Below the pieces are notes generated by a model. That model ran no database searches, was not told where the DNA came from, and saw nothing but the letters and a program-made list of their open reading frames with translations. From NCBI GenBank assembly GCA_938002605.1, contig CALLAF010000024.1, forward strand, positions 1 to 64,000: 64,000 nt of DNA. Reading direction: 5' to 3'. The position numbers were made by a program, and so were the translations under genes. Shown here in pieces: positions 10,830-20,633 of this stretch (the stretch's first letter is position 1; each line of letters starts with the position of its first letter). The DNA is from an uncultured Paracoccaceae bacterium. GTDB lineage: Bacteria; Pseudomonadota; Alphaproteobacteria; Rhodobacterales; Rhodobacteraceae.

Positions 10830-12224
10830 ATGGCCGCGAAGAACTTTGACATGATCGTAATTGGTGCAGGGCCCGGGGGCTATGTCGCCGCCATCCGCGG
10901 TGCGCAGCTTGGGCTGAATGTCGCTGTGATCGAGCGTGAAAATCTTGGTGGGATTTGTTTGAACTGGGGCTGTATTCCGACCAAAGCGCTGCTGCGTTCG
11001 TCCGAAGTGTTCCACCTGATGCATCGCGCCAAAGAATTTGGTCTATCCGCCGAAGGTATCGGTTATGATCTTGATGCGGTTGTGAAACGCTCGCGCGGGG
11101 TGTCCAAACAGATGGAAGGTGGCGTGAAGCATCTTCTGAAAAAGAACAAAGTCACCGTAATCATGGGCGAGGCGACTATCCCAGCCAAAGGCAAAGTCAC
11201 GGTGAAAACGGACAAGGGCACCGAAGAGCTTACCGGCAAAAACATCGTGCTCGCGACCGGCGCACGCGCACGCAACCTTCCGGGGTTAGAGGCCGATGGC
11301 GACCGTGTTTGGTCCTACCGTCATGCGCTTGTCCCGCTCCATCAGCCCAAGAAACTGCTGGTCATCGGTTCCGGTGCCATCGGTATCGAATTCGCAAGTT
11401 TCTATAATACGCTTGGCGCTGATACGACCGTTGTTGAGGTCATGGACCGCGTGCTGCCTGTCGAAGACGCCGATATCAGCGCATTCGCGAAAAAGCAGTT
11501 TGTGAAGCAGGGGATGAAGATCCTTGAGAAATCCGTGGTCAAGCAGCTTGATCGCAGCAAAGACAAGGTTGTCGCCCATATCGAAACCGGTGGCAAAGTC
11601 GAGAAGCAAGAGTTTGATACTGTGATTTCTGCCGTTGGGATTGTTGGCAATGTCGAAGGTCTGGGCCTAGAGGCGCTTGGCGTAAAGATCGACCGAACCC
11701 ATGTTGTCACTGATGAATTCTGCCGCACTGGCGTTGAGGGGCTATATGCGATTGGCGACATCGCGGGCGCGCCTTGGCTGGCACATAAAGCCAGCCACGA
11801 AGGTGTCATGGTCGCAGACTTGATTGGCGGTAAACATGCGCATCCGGTCAAACCAGAAAGCATCGCAGGCTGCACCTATTGCCACCCGCAGGTTGCGAGT
11901 GTCGGCTATACCGAAACCAAGGCAAAGGAATTAGGATATACCGTAAAGGTCGGTAAGTTCCCGTTCATCGGCAACGGTAAGGCGGTTGCGCTTGGTGAAC
12001 CGGAAGGCATGATTAAGACGGTTTTTGATGCCAAGACCGGCGAATTGCTGGGCGCGCATATGGTCGGTGCCGAAGTGACCGAACTGATCCAAGGCTACGT
12101 AATCGGTCGCCAGTTGGAAACCACTGAAGAAGATTTGATGAATACCGTCTTCCCGCATCCGACCCTGTCAGAGATGATGCACGAAAGTGTGCTGGATGCC
12201 TACGACAGTGTTATTCACATGTGA
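10830..12224 (+). CDS. lpdA: Dihydrolipoyl dehydrogenase
   Basis: GAGPGGYVAAIRGAQLG, GGICLNWGCIPTKALL redox-active disulfide motif, C-terminal HPHPTLSE motif. Confidence 0.97.
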   Translation: MAAKNFDMIVIGAGPGGYVAAIRGAQLGLNVAVIERENLGGICLNWGCIPTKALLRSSEVFHLMHRAKEFGLSAEGIGYDLDAVVKRSRGVSKQMEGGVKHLLKKNKVTVIMGEATIPAKGKVTVKTDKGTEELTGKNIVLATGARARNLPGLEADGDRVWSYRHALVPLHQPKKLLVIGSGAIGIEFASFYNTLGADTTVVEVMDRVLPVEDADISAFAKKQFVKQGMKILEKSVVKQLDRSKDKVVAHIETGGKVEKQEFDTVISAVGIVGNVEGLGLEALGVKIDRTHVVTDEFCRTGVEGLYAIGDIAGAPWLAHKASHEGVMVADLIGGKHAHPVKPESIAGCTYCHPQVASVGYTETKAKELGYTVKVGKFPFIGNGKAVALGEPEGMIKTVFDAKTGELLGAHMVGAEVTELIQGYVIGRQLETTEEDLMNTVFPHPTLSEMMHESVLDAYDSVIHM

Positions 12225-12260
12225 TTTGTGACCAAATCTATTTGATTTGGACGTAAAAAA

Positions 12261-12288
12261 GCCCCCCGCAATGTTGATTGCGGGGGGC
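12261..12288. terminator. Bidirectional intrinsic terminator between convergent lpdA and the VWA gene
   Basis: Perfect 12-bp stem GCCCCCCGCAAT-GTTG-ATTGCGGGGGGC with A6 upstream and TTTTGTTTT downstream. Confidence 0.93.
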
Positions 12289-12302
12289 TTTTGTTTTCGG
12301 AC

Positions 12303-15300
12303 TTATTCAACCGTTAGCGGGATCGCGGCAATTGGTACGCGGCCCTGCTGGATGAAATATTTGATCAGGTAATCACCGGGCACTTCGGGAACGCGGACAG
12401 TGACGGGATTGCCGTCATGAGTATATGCATATGTTTCCCATTGATCACCACCGGTGGCACCTGCGCGCCCAATCGCGATGTAGTCACTATCGTAATCAGG
12501 CCCATCCCAACCGACGGTGATTTCGGTGCCTGCCGTTGCGGTGGCATCTGCCACCAATTGGGCTTTCACGTCAGTAACCGTAATCGTGGTGGATGCCAGC
12601 ATGGTCCGATCTTGCTGCGCAAAATAGCGGATCACATAGTCGCCGGGTTCTGCCGGAACAAGCAAAGATGCAGGGCTACCATCACGGGTGTATGCATAGT
12701 TCTGCCATTGATTGCCGCCCGTTTCACCAACCTTGCCAATACCGATATAATCATCATCATAATCGGGGCCCGTCCACTCAACCGCTATGGTTGACCCCAT
12801 TGGGGCTGTTTCAGGGGCGGTTACGCCGGCCTCAACCTTGGTCAAGGTGATCGTTGTGCTGGCGAGGACTACGCGGTCTTGCTGCAAGAAATAGCTGATC
12901 ACATATTCGCCCGGCTCGATGGGCATTTGCAGCGTGCCTTCGCTATCGGTTTGGACATAGATGTAGTTTTCCCATGCGTCGCCGCCCGACGCTCCTACTT
13001 TGCCGATACCGATATAGTCGTTGTCATAACCCGGGCCATTCCACGAAACCTGAATATCCGCGCCGGCAATCGCCTCGGTTGGGGCGGTCACTGATGCTTC
13101 GGCTTCTGTCACTGTGATCGTTGTTGTGGCCAGTGGCACCCGGTCTTGGGCGACAAAATAAGTGATGACATAGTCGCCCGGATCAGCGGGAACCGTAAGC
13201 GTTGCTGGGCTGCCTTCGCGTGTGTACACGTAGTTTTCCCAAGCATCGCCACCTGTGGCACCCACTTTGCCAATGCCTATATAATCATCGTCATAATCTG
13301 GCCCTGACCATGTGACTTCGATATCAGAACCAACAATCGCCTCTGTTGGGGCTGAAACCTCTGCCAGAACATCGGTAACCGTGATCGGCACCGTCGCCAT
13401 TTTTGTGCGATCTTGGCTAAGGAAATAGCTGATTTCGTAGTCGCCGGGTAGAGGTGGTACACGCAGCGTCAGCGGGTCACCATCACGGGTATAGCTGTAG
13501 TTTTCCCACGCGTTGCCGCCTTCCGCGCCAACGATTCCAATGCCAAGGTAGTCGTCGTTATAGTCCGGCCCAACCCAAGCGATAGTGATATCATCACCCG
13601 CAATTGCTTCGGTAGGGGCTGTGATCGTGACATCAACAGGGGTCAATGTGATCGGAGAAGCTCCCAGCATTTCGCGCGTTTCACCATCAAAGTAGCCGAT
13701 CAGGTAATCACCAGATTCGGGTGGCATCAGCAGCGATACAGGATTGCCGTCGCGTGTGTACGCATAGTTGTCCCACGCGTTGCCACCTTCGGCGCCAACT
13801 TTTCCGATGCCGATATAGTCGTCATCGTTATCAGGGCCATCCCAGCCAACTTGGATCGTTGAGCCAAGCGGAGCCTCGTCAGGGCCTAGAATCGTCACCG
13901 GTACTGGTGTGACCTCAATTTGTTTGGTCGCAAGGATCGTGTTGCCTTGCTGCATGCGGTAGCGGATTTCATAGATACCCGGCGTAATCGGCAGTGTCAG
14001 TATCGCAGGATTGCCGCGACTGGTTGGAACAGGGCTGATCGTGCTGGAGCCCCCATCCTGCGCCATCAAAATCATGTCGCCTTGGTAGTCGGGCCCGGTC
14101 CATTCTACCGCAATTTCGCTGCCAATCGCGCCCGTATCTGGTGCATTCAGCGTTGCGATAGCAGGTGTCACTACAATTGTGGTGCTTGCCAAGATTTCGT
14201 TTGAACCGTCGCGCAGAAGATAGTGAATGTCATACGTGCCTTCGACCGGGGGCATCCGCAAATTCGCGGGCGTGCCAGCGTCGGTTTGCACAAAGGTCAA
14301 TGTCCGCGTTTCGCCCGGCGCAGTTGTGATGATTTGATCATTGTCGTTGTCTGGTCCGGTCCAATCAATCGGGATCGTTGATCCCGCCACGGCAGTTTCT
14401 GGCGCGCTGACAGTCGCGGTTGGTGCGACTTCTGGGAAAATAACGGTGACAGTCACATCATTGGCACCCGTCACATCGATCGCGGCCGAAACTTCGACTT
14501 CGTCAACGATCCGATAGGCTGTAGCCGTTGTTGCGCCCGCAAACAGATCAACCGTAAACGGATTGCCCTGTGCGCCTTCGACAATCACGCCGTCTTCATT
14601 GCTGATATCCCAAATTATCGGATCTTGCACCAACAGCCCAGCATTATCGCCAATCCGGGCCTCAAAAACGCCGGTGATTGCGACGGGGTCAGGCTCCATC
14701 ACCATGGATGCCATCGCGAGATCCAGCTCATCAGCGGTATCCGCAGTTAGAAACTGACCACCGGTTTCGTCGGCGATACATTGCATTTGTGCAAGCGCTT
14801 CGGGGTCGTCGACGTCAAAACCGACAACATGTGCAGTGAAATCAATGCCGGCTTCTTCGAGCAGGCGAGCAGCGGCGCAAGGGTCAGGATTACAGGTTTC
14901 AACGCCATCGGACACCAAAATCACCGTTGCACTGTTCTCGGTATAGCGCAGTGCTTCGGCGGCGGCGATTACCGCATCAGTCATAGGCGTCATGCCTAAT
15001 GGCTTGATGCCGTTAACCGCCTCAATAATCTCATTGGCGGTACCAAAAGCTGGGGCAACGATGGTTTCGATATCAGTACAATTGCCACGTTCGCGGTGGC
15101 CATAAACTGTTAGGCCAAGCCCTTCGTCCGCAGGAAAGTCGGACAACAATTCAGAAACAACCTCTTGAGCGATTGTAATTTTTGCAACTTCATCAATTTG
15201 GCCCCACATCGAACCAGACCCGTCGAGCACCAATATTGTATTAGGTGACTCTTGTGCAGCCGACGCTGTTGCAAGCGTGGCGGTGACAAAGCAAGTAATA

Positions 15301-15311
15301 AAATTACGCAT
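12303..15311 (-). CDS. Secreted VWA-domain protein with about eight tandem C-terminal Ig-like repeats
   Basis: Signal peptide, MIDAS-like ILVLDGSGSMWGQ, then repeats of xxAPxxAxxGxxIxVxWxGPDYDDDYIGIGKVGxxGGxxWxNYxYTRDGxPxxLxxPxxPGDYxIxYFxxQDRxxLAxxxITVT. Confidence 0.92.
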   Translation of the reverse strand: MRNFITCFVTATLATASAAQESPNTILVLDGSGSMWGQIDEVAKITIAQEVVSELLSDFPADEGLGLTVYGHRERGNCTDIETIVAPAFGTANEIIEAVNGIKPLGMTPMTDAVIAAAEALRYTENSATVILVSDGVETCNPDPCAAARLLEEAGIDFTAHVVGFDVDDPEALAQMQCIADETGGQFLTADTADELDLAMASMVMEPDPVAITGVFEARIGDNAGLLVQDPIIWDISNEDGVIVEGAQGNPFTVDLFAGATTATAYRIVDEVEVSAAIDVTGANDVTVTVIFPEVAPTATVSAPETAVAGSTIPIDWTGPDNDNDQIITTAPGETRTLTFVQTDAGTPANLRMPPVEGTYDIHYLLRDGSNEILASTTIVVTPAIATLNAPDTGAIGSEIAVEWTGPDYQGDMILMAQDGGSSTISPVPTSRGNPAILTLPITPGIYEIRYRMQQGNTILATKQIEVTPVPVTILGPDEAPLGSTIQVGWDGPDNDDDYIGIGKVGAEGGNAWDNYAYTRDGNPVSLLMPPESGDYLIGYFDGETREMLGASPITLTPVDVTITAPTEAIAGDDITIAWVGPDYNDDYLGIGIVGAEGGNAWENYSYTRDGDPLTLRVPPLPGDYEISYFLSQDRTKMATVPITVTDVLAEVSAPTEAIVGSDIEVTWSGPDYDDDYIGIGKVGATGGDAWENYVYTREGSPATLTVPADPGDYVITYFVAQDRVPLATTTITVTEAEASVTAPTEAIAGADIQVSWNGPGYDNDYIGIGKVGASGGDAWENYIYVQTDSEGTLQMPIEPGEYVISYFLQQDRVVLASTTITLTKVEAGVTAPETAPMGSTIAVEWTGPDYDDDYIGIGKVGETGGNQWQNYAYTRDGSPASLLVPAEPGDYVIRYFAQQDRTMLASTTITVTDVKAQLVADATATAGTEITVGWDGPDYDSDYIAIGRAGATGGDQWETYAYTHDGNPVTVRVPEVPGDYLIKYFIQQGRVPIAAIPLTVE
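12306..14420 (-). repeat. Eight divergent tandem protein-coding repeats of roughly 85-90 codons
   Basis: Read directly in the translated ORF; six C-terminal copies share GPDYDxDYIGIGKVG; the two N-terminal copies are more divergent. Confidence 0.85.
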
Positions 15312-15591
15312 AATATTCCCTCAAAATGACGATGCGGCAAGTCAATCACAACTTGGAGACCGTTCAAAGAAAAATACGCAAAAAGTAGGGGAAACCGAAA
15401 CTGCACAAAAAATGTGCGACTTGATTTTAGGGCTAATTTCGGAGCAGTTGTTTCTAAGATTGTGATAATTTGACATATTGTTGACCAATTCGATGCGCAA
15501 GGTGCATGCACCAGACGCTATTCTTAGTAATCTTTTGTTCGTGGCGCGTTTGAAGTTATCATTATTATTAGACCTACAAGGACGAAGACCC

Positions 15592-16641
15592 ATGAAACCA
15601 GTTGACCATCTACGTGGCCTTTTGATGAGTACCGGGGTGGTGCTTGGCGCAGCGATGCCAGCCGCCGCGCAAGAGGCTTGCTCTTCTTACACTGTGCAGC
15701 GCGGGGATTCGCTTAGCGGTATCGCACGTGAGGCCTACGGTTCGATCAGCTTTCAGACAATCTGGGATGCAAACCGCACGGCCATTGGGCCGAACCCAAG
15801 CGATATTTCTGTAGGCATGCGGCTCGATTTGCCATGTCTGGACGGAACTTTGGCATCGACGACACAAGCTTCGACAGAATCGGTGGCTCCTGTTTCAACT
15901 GGTCTTGCTTCATTGCATTTGATTACGGGTTCTGATTACCCACCATATACTGACGAAGGTCTTGAGGGCGGTGGGGTGTTTACACAGTTGATGGACGCCG
16001 CAATGGCAACTGTTGACACGGAATACCAGATTACATTCGTGAACGACTGGGGCGCCCATTTGCCTGTGTTGCTGCCAAGCGGCGCGTTCGACGGCACCTT
16101 CCCATGGTTGCGGATCGACTGCGAAGACCCAACATTGGCCGATGCAATGCAAAGCCGCTGTGAAGAATTTCTGTTTGCCGATCCGGTCTATGAAATCGTG
16201 ACAGGTCTATTCGCGCGCACAGGCGATAGCTTGGCGACATCTACTGATGCAGCGGCATTGATTGGTAAAACTATCTGTGTGCCTGAAGGTTACGCGACAG
16301 TTGTCGCGAATGCTGCTGGCCTATCCAACGAGCAGGTTAACTACGTCACTGCTGAAACTCCGGAAGGCTGTTTTGATGATCTGGTCGCAAACAGCGTCGA
16401 TGCTGTTGAAATGGAACTGACGCAGGCCGATGATTTGATCGGAACGGCCGGTATCGTTGACCAAGTCGCGCTTAACCCTGAAATCAACTCTGTTCTTGCG
16501 CTGACAGTTTATGTGCACAAAGGTAACCCCGACGCTGAGCTGATTGTTGATACAATCAACCAGGGGATTGCGAACATTCGCGCTGACGGTACGTGGTTCT
16601 CAACCGTGCGCTCTGGTATTGCGGCTTACTACGAGCAATAA
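15592..16641 (+). CDS. LysM domain plus periplasmic solute-binding-like protein (intact paralogue of the gene at 141-921)
   Basis: CSSYTVQRGDSLSGIAREAYGSISFQTIWDANR LysM, then a solute-binding-like domain. Start ATG 15592 (MKPVDHLRGLL, signal peptide). Confidence 0.85.
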   Translation: MKPVDHLRGLLMSTGVVLGAAMPAAAQEACSSYTVQRGDSLSGIAREAYGSISFQTIWDANRTAIGPNPSDISVGMRLDLPCLDGTLASTTQASTESVAPVSTGLASLHLITGSDYPPYTDEGLEGGGVFTQLMDAAMATVDTEYQITFVNDWGAHLPVLLPSGAFDGTFPWLRIDCEDPTLADAMQSRCEEFLFADPVYEIVTGLFARTGDSLATSTDAAALIGKTICVPEGYATVVANAAGLSNEQVNYVTAETPEGCFDDLVANSVDAVEMELTQADDLIGTAGIVDQVALNPEINSVLALTVYVHKGNPDAELIVDTINQGIANIRADGTWFSTVRSGIAAYYEQ

Positions 16642-16670
16642 TTCTTCGACACCTACACATGTGTTATTTC

Positions 16671-16695
16671 AGGGGCGGCTGTCACAGCCGCCCCT
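16671..16695. terminator. Strong hairpin after the LysM gene, possible terminator without T-tract
   Basis: AGGGGCGGCTGT-C-ACAGCCGCCCCT near-perfect inverted repeat; weak downstream U content. Confidence 0.45.
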
Positions 16696-16738
16696 GATCT
16701 ATTTAGAGGCGTGCGGCAATTCCCGCCTATCGGATTAT

Positions 16739-16753
16739 GTTCTTTTAATGTTC
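16739..16753 (+). promoter_or_regulatory. SOS box (LexA site) upstream of uvrA
   Basis: GTTCTTTTAATGTTC, an exact match to the alphaproteobacterial GTTC-N7-GTTC LexA box, about 70 bp before the uvrA ATG. Confidence 0.85.
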
Positions 16754-16820
16754 TCACTTTTCGGTTGGAACATTGCTAGCGCTGGACTATCTATTGGTTA
16801 ACAATCTCGCAGGGGTCCCC

Positions 16821-19679
16821 ATGGCAGAGCTAAAGAGTATCGAAGTCCGCGGCGCGCGCGAACATAACCTTAAGGGGATCGACGTTGATATCCCGCGTGA
16901 TCAGCTTGTGGTCATTACGGGGCTGTCGGGCTCTGGCAAATCGTCGCTTGCGTTTGACACGATCTATGCCGAAGGGCAGCGGCGCTATGTCGAAAGCTTG
17001 TCGGCCTATGCGCGCCAATTCCTTGATATGATGGAAAAGCCGGATGTGGACCATATCTCTGGCCTGTCCCCGGCGATTTCGATTGAGCAAAAAACGACCT
17101 CTAAGAACCCGCGCTCGACCGTTGGGACGATCACCGAAATCTATGACTATATGCGTTTGCTGTTTGCGCGGGCAGGGACACCGTTCAGCCCTGCGACCGG
17201 CCTGCCGATTGAGGCGCAACAGGTGCAAGATATGGTGGATCGGGTGATGGCGCTGCCAGAAGGGACGCGTGGTTATCTACTGGCCCCGATCATCCGTGAC
17301 CGTAAAGGCGAATACCGCAAAGAATTTCTCGAGCTGCGTAAGCAAGGGTTTCAGCGGGTGAAAGTGGATGGTGAATTCTATGAATTGGATGAACCGCCAA
17401 CATTGGATAAAAAATTCCGCCATAACATCGATGTTGTCGTCGACCGGATTGTCGTGCGCGAAGGGCTGGAAACCCGTTTGGCGGATAGTTTTCGCACGGC
17501 ACTTGATCTGGCGGATGGGATCACCGTGCTTGAAACGGCCCCGGCCGAGGGCGACCCGGAACGCATTACATTTTCGGAAAATTTTGCATGCCCGGTGTCC
17601 GGCTTTACCATTCCGTCAATTGAGCCAAGGCTATTTTCGTTTAACGCGCCATTTGGTGCCTGCCCAAGCTGTGACGGTTTGGGGGTCGAACTCTATTTTG
17701 ATGAGAAACTCTGCGTGCCGGATGCGACGTTGAAAATCGCGGATGGGGCGATTGCGCCTTGGCGCAAGGGCAAGTCACCCTATTTCTTGCAGACGATTGA
17801 GGCGATCGCCAAGCACTACGGCTTTAACAAAAATGCACGTTGGAAAGATCTCGATCCGAAGGTGCAAAACGTGTTTTTGTATGGCTCCGGCAAGGACGAA
17901 ATCAAATTCCGCTATGACGAGGGCGGGCGGGTTTATCAGGTTGAACGCGCATTCGAAGGCGTGATCCCGAATATGGAACGCCGCTACCGCGAGACTGACA
18001 GCAATTGGATTCGTGAAGATTTTGAACAATATCAAAACAATCGACCATGTGGCGCTTGCGAGGGATACCGTCTGCGCCCCGAAGCCTTGGCCGTCAAAAT
18101 CGGCGGATTGCACGCGGGCCATGTGGTCCAATTGTCAATTAAGGACGCATATGATTGGTGCCTGTCGGTCCCAGATCAACTGACAAAACAAAAGAACGAA
18201 ATTGCGACCGCGATCCTGAAAGAAATTCGCGAACGGCTTGGGTTTTTGAACAATGTCGGGCTCGAATATCTAACACTCGCGCGCAGCTCTGGGACATTGT
18301 CTGGCGGGGAAAGTCAGCGGATCAGGTTGGCCAGTCAGATCGGTTCGGGTCTACAGGGGGTGCTTTATGTGCTTGATGAGCCCTCTATCGGTTTGCACCA
18401 GCGTGACAATGATCGGCTTTTGACGACGCTCAAGAATCTGCGTGATCAGGGCAATACGGTGATCGTGGTCGAACATGACGAAGAAGCGATCCGCGAAGCT
18501 GATTATGTGTTTGATATTGGACCCGGCGCAGGCGTGCATGGCGGGCAGGTGGTTGCCGAAGGGACCCCCGCTGAAATCATGGCGAATGAAGGATCAATTA
18601 CAGGCCAATATCTGACCGGAACCCGCGAGATTGCGGTGCCCGCGAAACGACGCAAGGGCAATAAGAAAAAGCTAACAGTGGTAAAGGCCACGGGCAACAA
18701 TCTGCAAAATGTGACGGTTGATTTCCCACTTGGGCAGTTTGTTTGTGTCACCGGCGTTTCGGGGGGCGGGAAATCCACGCTGACGATTGAGACCCTGTTC
18801 AAGAACGCCTCGCAAAAGCTGAACGGTTCGCGACAGGCCCCGGCACCCTGCGAAACCATCAAAGGGTTTGAGCACCTTGATAAGGTGATCGACATTGATC
18901 AACGCCCCATCGGGCGCACGCCGCGATCCAACCCCGCGACATATACGGGTGCATTTACGCCGATCCGCGATTGGTTTGCTGGCATGCCAGAATCCAAGGC
19001 GCGCGGCTATAAGCCGGGCCGCTTTTCGTTCAATGTCAAAGGTGGACGATGCGAGGCCTGCCAGGGCGACGGTGTGATCAAGATCGAAATGCACTTCCTG
19101 CCGGACGTCTATGTGACCTGCGAAACCTGCAAAGGCGCGCGCTATAACCGCGAAACGCTTGAGATCAAGTTCAAGGGCAAGAGCATCGCGGATGTCCTTG
19201 ATATGACTGTCGAAGATGCGCAGGCGTTCTTTACAGCGGTACCTTCAATCCGGTCAAAAATGGACGCGTTGATGCGTGTCGGGCTGGGTTATATCAAGGT
19301 CGGCCAGCAGGCCACGACGCTTTCTGGTGGTGAGGCGCAACGCGTGAAACTGTCCAAGGAACTGGCACGGCAATCCACGGGGCGTACGCTCTATATTTTG
19401 GATGAACCAACGACTGGATTGCATTTTGAGGATGTGCGTAAGTTGTTGGAAGTGCTCCATGAATTGGTTGATCAAGGCAATTCCGTTGTGGTGATCGAAC
19501 ATAATCTGGACGTGGTAAAAACGGCCGATCACATCATCGATATTGGCCCCGAGGGTGGCGATGGGGGCGGGCATGTGGTCGCTACGGGTATCCCCGAAAA
19601 AATTGCCGAAAATACGGACAGTCACACCGGGCGCTATCTCAAGGATATGCTCAAACCCAGCCGCGTCGCGGCTCAATAG
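16821..19679 (+). CDS. uvrA: Excinuclease ABC subunit A
   Basis: [35 protein letters not shown], zinc-finger cysteines, [18 protein letters not shown]. Start ATG 16821. Confidence 0.98.
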   Translation: MAELKSIEVRGAREHNLKGIDVDIPRDQLVVITGLSGSGKSSLAFDTIYAEGQRRYVESLSAYARQFLDMMEKPDVDHISGLSPAISIEQKTTSKNPRSTVGTITEIYDYMRLLFARAGTPFSPATGLPIEAQQVQDMVDRVMALPEGTRGYLLAPIIRDRKGEYRKEFLELRKQGFQRVKVDGEFYELDEPPTLDKKFRHNIDVVVDRIVVREGLETRLADSFRTALDLADGITVLETAPAEGDPERITFSENFACPVSGFTIPSIEPRLFSFNAPFGACPSCDGLGVELYFDEKLCVPDATLKIADGAIAPWRKGKSPYFLQTIEAIAKHYGFNKNARWKDLDPKVQNVFLYGSGKDEIKFRYDEGGRVYQVERAFEGVIPNMERRYRETDSNWIREDFEQYQNNRPCGACEGYRLRPEALAVKIGGLHAGHVVQLSIKDAYDWCLSVPDQLTKQKNEIATAILKEIRERLGFLNNVGLEYLTLARSSGTLSGGESQRIRLASQIGSGLQGVLYVLDEPSIGLHQRDNDRLLTTLKNLRDQGNTVIVVEHDEEAIREADYVFDIGPGAGVHGGQVVAEGTPAEIMANEGSITGQYLTGTREIAVPAKRRKGNKKKLTVVKATGNNLQNVTVDFPLGQFVCVTGVSGGGKSTLTIETLFKNASQKLNGSRQAPAPCETIKGFEHLDKVIDIDQRPIGRTPRSNPATYTGAFTPIRDWFAGMPESKARGYKPGRFSFNVKGGRCEACQGDGVIKIEMHFLPDVYVTCETCKGARYNRETLEIKFKGKSIADVLDMTVEDAQAFFTAVPSIRSKMDALMRVGLGYIKVGQQATTLSGGEAQRVKLSKELARQSTGRTLYILDEPTTGLHFEDVRKLLEVLHELVDQGNSVVVIEHNLDVVKTADHIIDIGPEGGDGGGHVVATGIPEKIAENTDSHTGRYLKDMLKPSRVAAQ

Positions 19680-19757
19680 GCGGCGCAATGTCGCACGTTA
19701 GCGAAAAATTATGAACCTAGGTGCATAAGCTTAATCCAGATACAAAAGGATGAAGCT

Positions 19758-20633
19758 GTGCCAGGACAAAAACTTGGGGTTGTTGTGATTCATGGCGTCT
19801 GGAGCCAAGCTGGCGATTTGCCAATTGATTCCAAGGTGCCGAGCTATTCAAAAGGTATGGTCAAACGTGTTGTCCGTAAGTTGGGAAAACGCGCGGATGA
19901 TATCGTCTGGAGAGAGGTATCATGGGCCGATATCTTGCAGCGTCGGCAGCGCGAATATCTTGACTTGATCCGCGACAAAACCGGTCACGACCCAGCGCGC
20001 GCCTTTATGCTTTCGGCACTGTCTGATGCTGCATCATATCGCAAGGTAACCGACGGATCCGCGGTAATTTATGAACAGATTCATAACCGGGTGGAGCTGA
20101 CTATGCGTTCCCTGGCTGCTGAAATTGGTCCAGACGGTCCGATACTGATCTTAGCGCATTCGCTGGGATCGCATATTATGTCGAACTATATTTATGACTT
20201 GCAGCATTTTGCGCGCATTACCGGTGAACAACGTTTTGTAACTGCGCTTGAAAACATGCAGACCGTCGCCGGGTTCATGACATTCGGATGCAACATCCCG
20301 GTGTTTCTATTTACGCACCGACGCGACAGCATTGTCCCGATTGACTATCCGGGGGCGGGCCTGCCAGATCACCAGAAAATCACGCCTTGGTGGCAAAATT
20401 TCTACGATAAGCAAGATGTGCTTGCCTATCCGATGGGGCCATCGGCCCCTTGCTATTCAAAGATGGTCGCAGACCGACATCTGCGCGATGTCCCCATGCA
20501 TTTGGGCACAACGGAGGTCGCGCAATGGGACCCAATGCGCCACGGCGCCTACTGGGACGATCCTGAAATGATCGCCCCAGTCGTGCATTATATTAACAAG
20601 TTCTTTGACGCGCCGCCTATTCCATCGGCTTAA
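19758..20633 (+). CDS. Alpha/beta-hydrolase-like protein of unknown function
   Basis: GVVVIHGVWSQ N-terminus and ILAHSLGSHIMSNYIYDL nucleophile elbow. Confidence 0.6.
   Translation: MPGQKLGVVVIHGVWSQAGDLPIDSKVPSYSKGMVKRVVRKLGKRADDIVWREVSWADILQRRQREYLDLIRDKTGHDPARAFMLSALSDAASYRKVTDGSAVIYEQIHNRVELTMRSLAAEIGPDGPILILAHSLGSHIMSNYIYDLQHFARITGEQRFVTALENMQTVAGFMTFGCNIPVFLFTHRRDSIVPIDYPGAGLPDHQKITPWWQNFYDKQDVLAYPMGPSAPCYSKMVADRHLRDVPMHLGTTEVAQWDPMRHGAYWDDPEMIAPVVHYINKFFDAPPIPSA

Noticed and set aside
12593-14757. Several ORFs on the plus strand opposite the VWA repeats
   Set aside because: Repeat-derived antisense shadow ORFs without any family signature.
16544-16801. 85-aa plus ORF covering the end of the LysM gene and the uvrA promoter
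   Set aside because: Out of frame with the LysM gene and covers the hairpin and SOS box; a shadow ORF.
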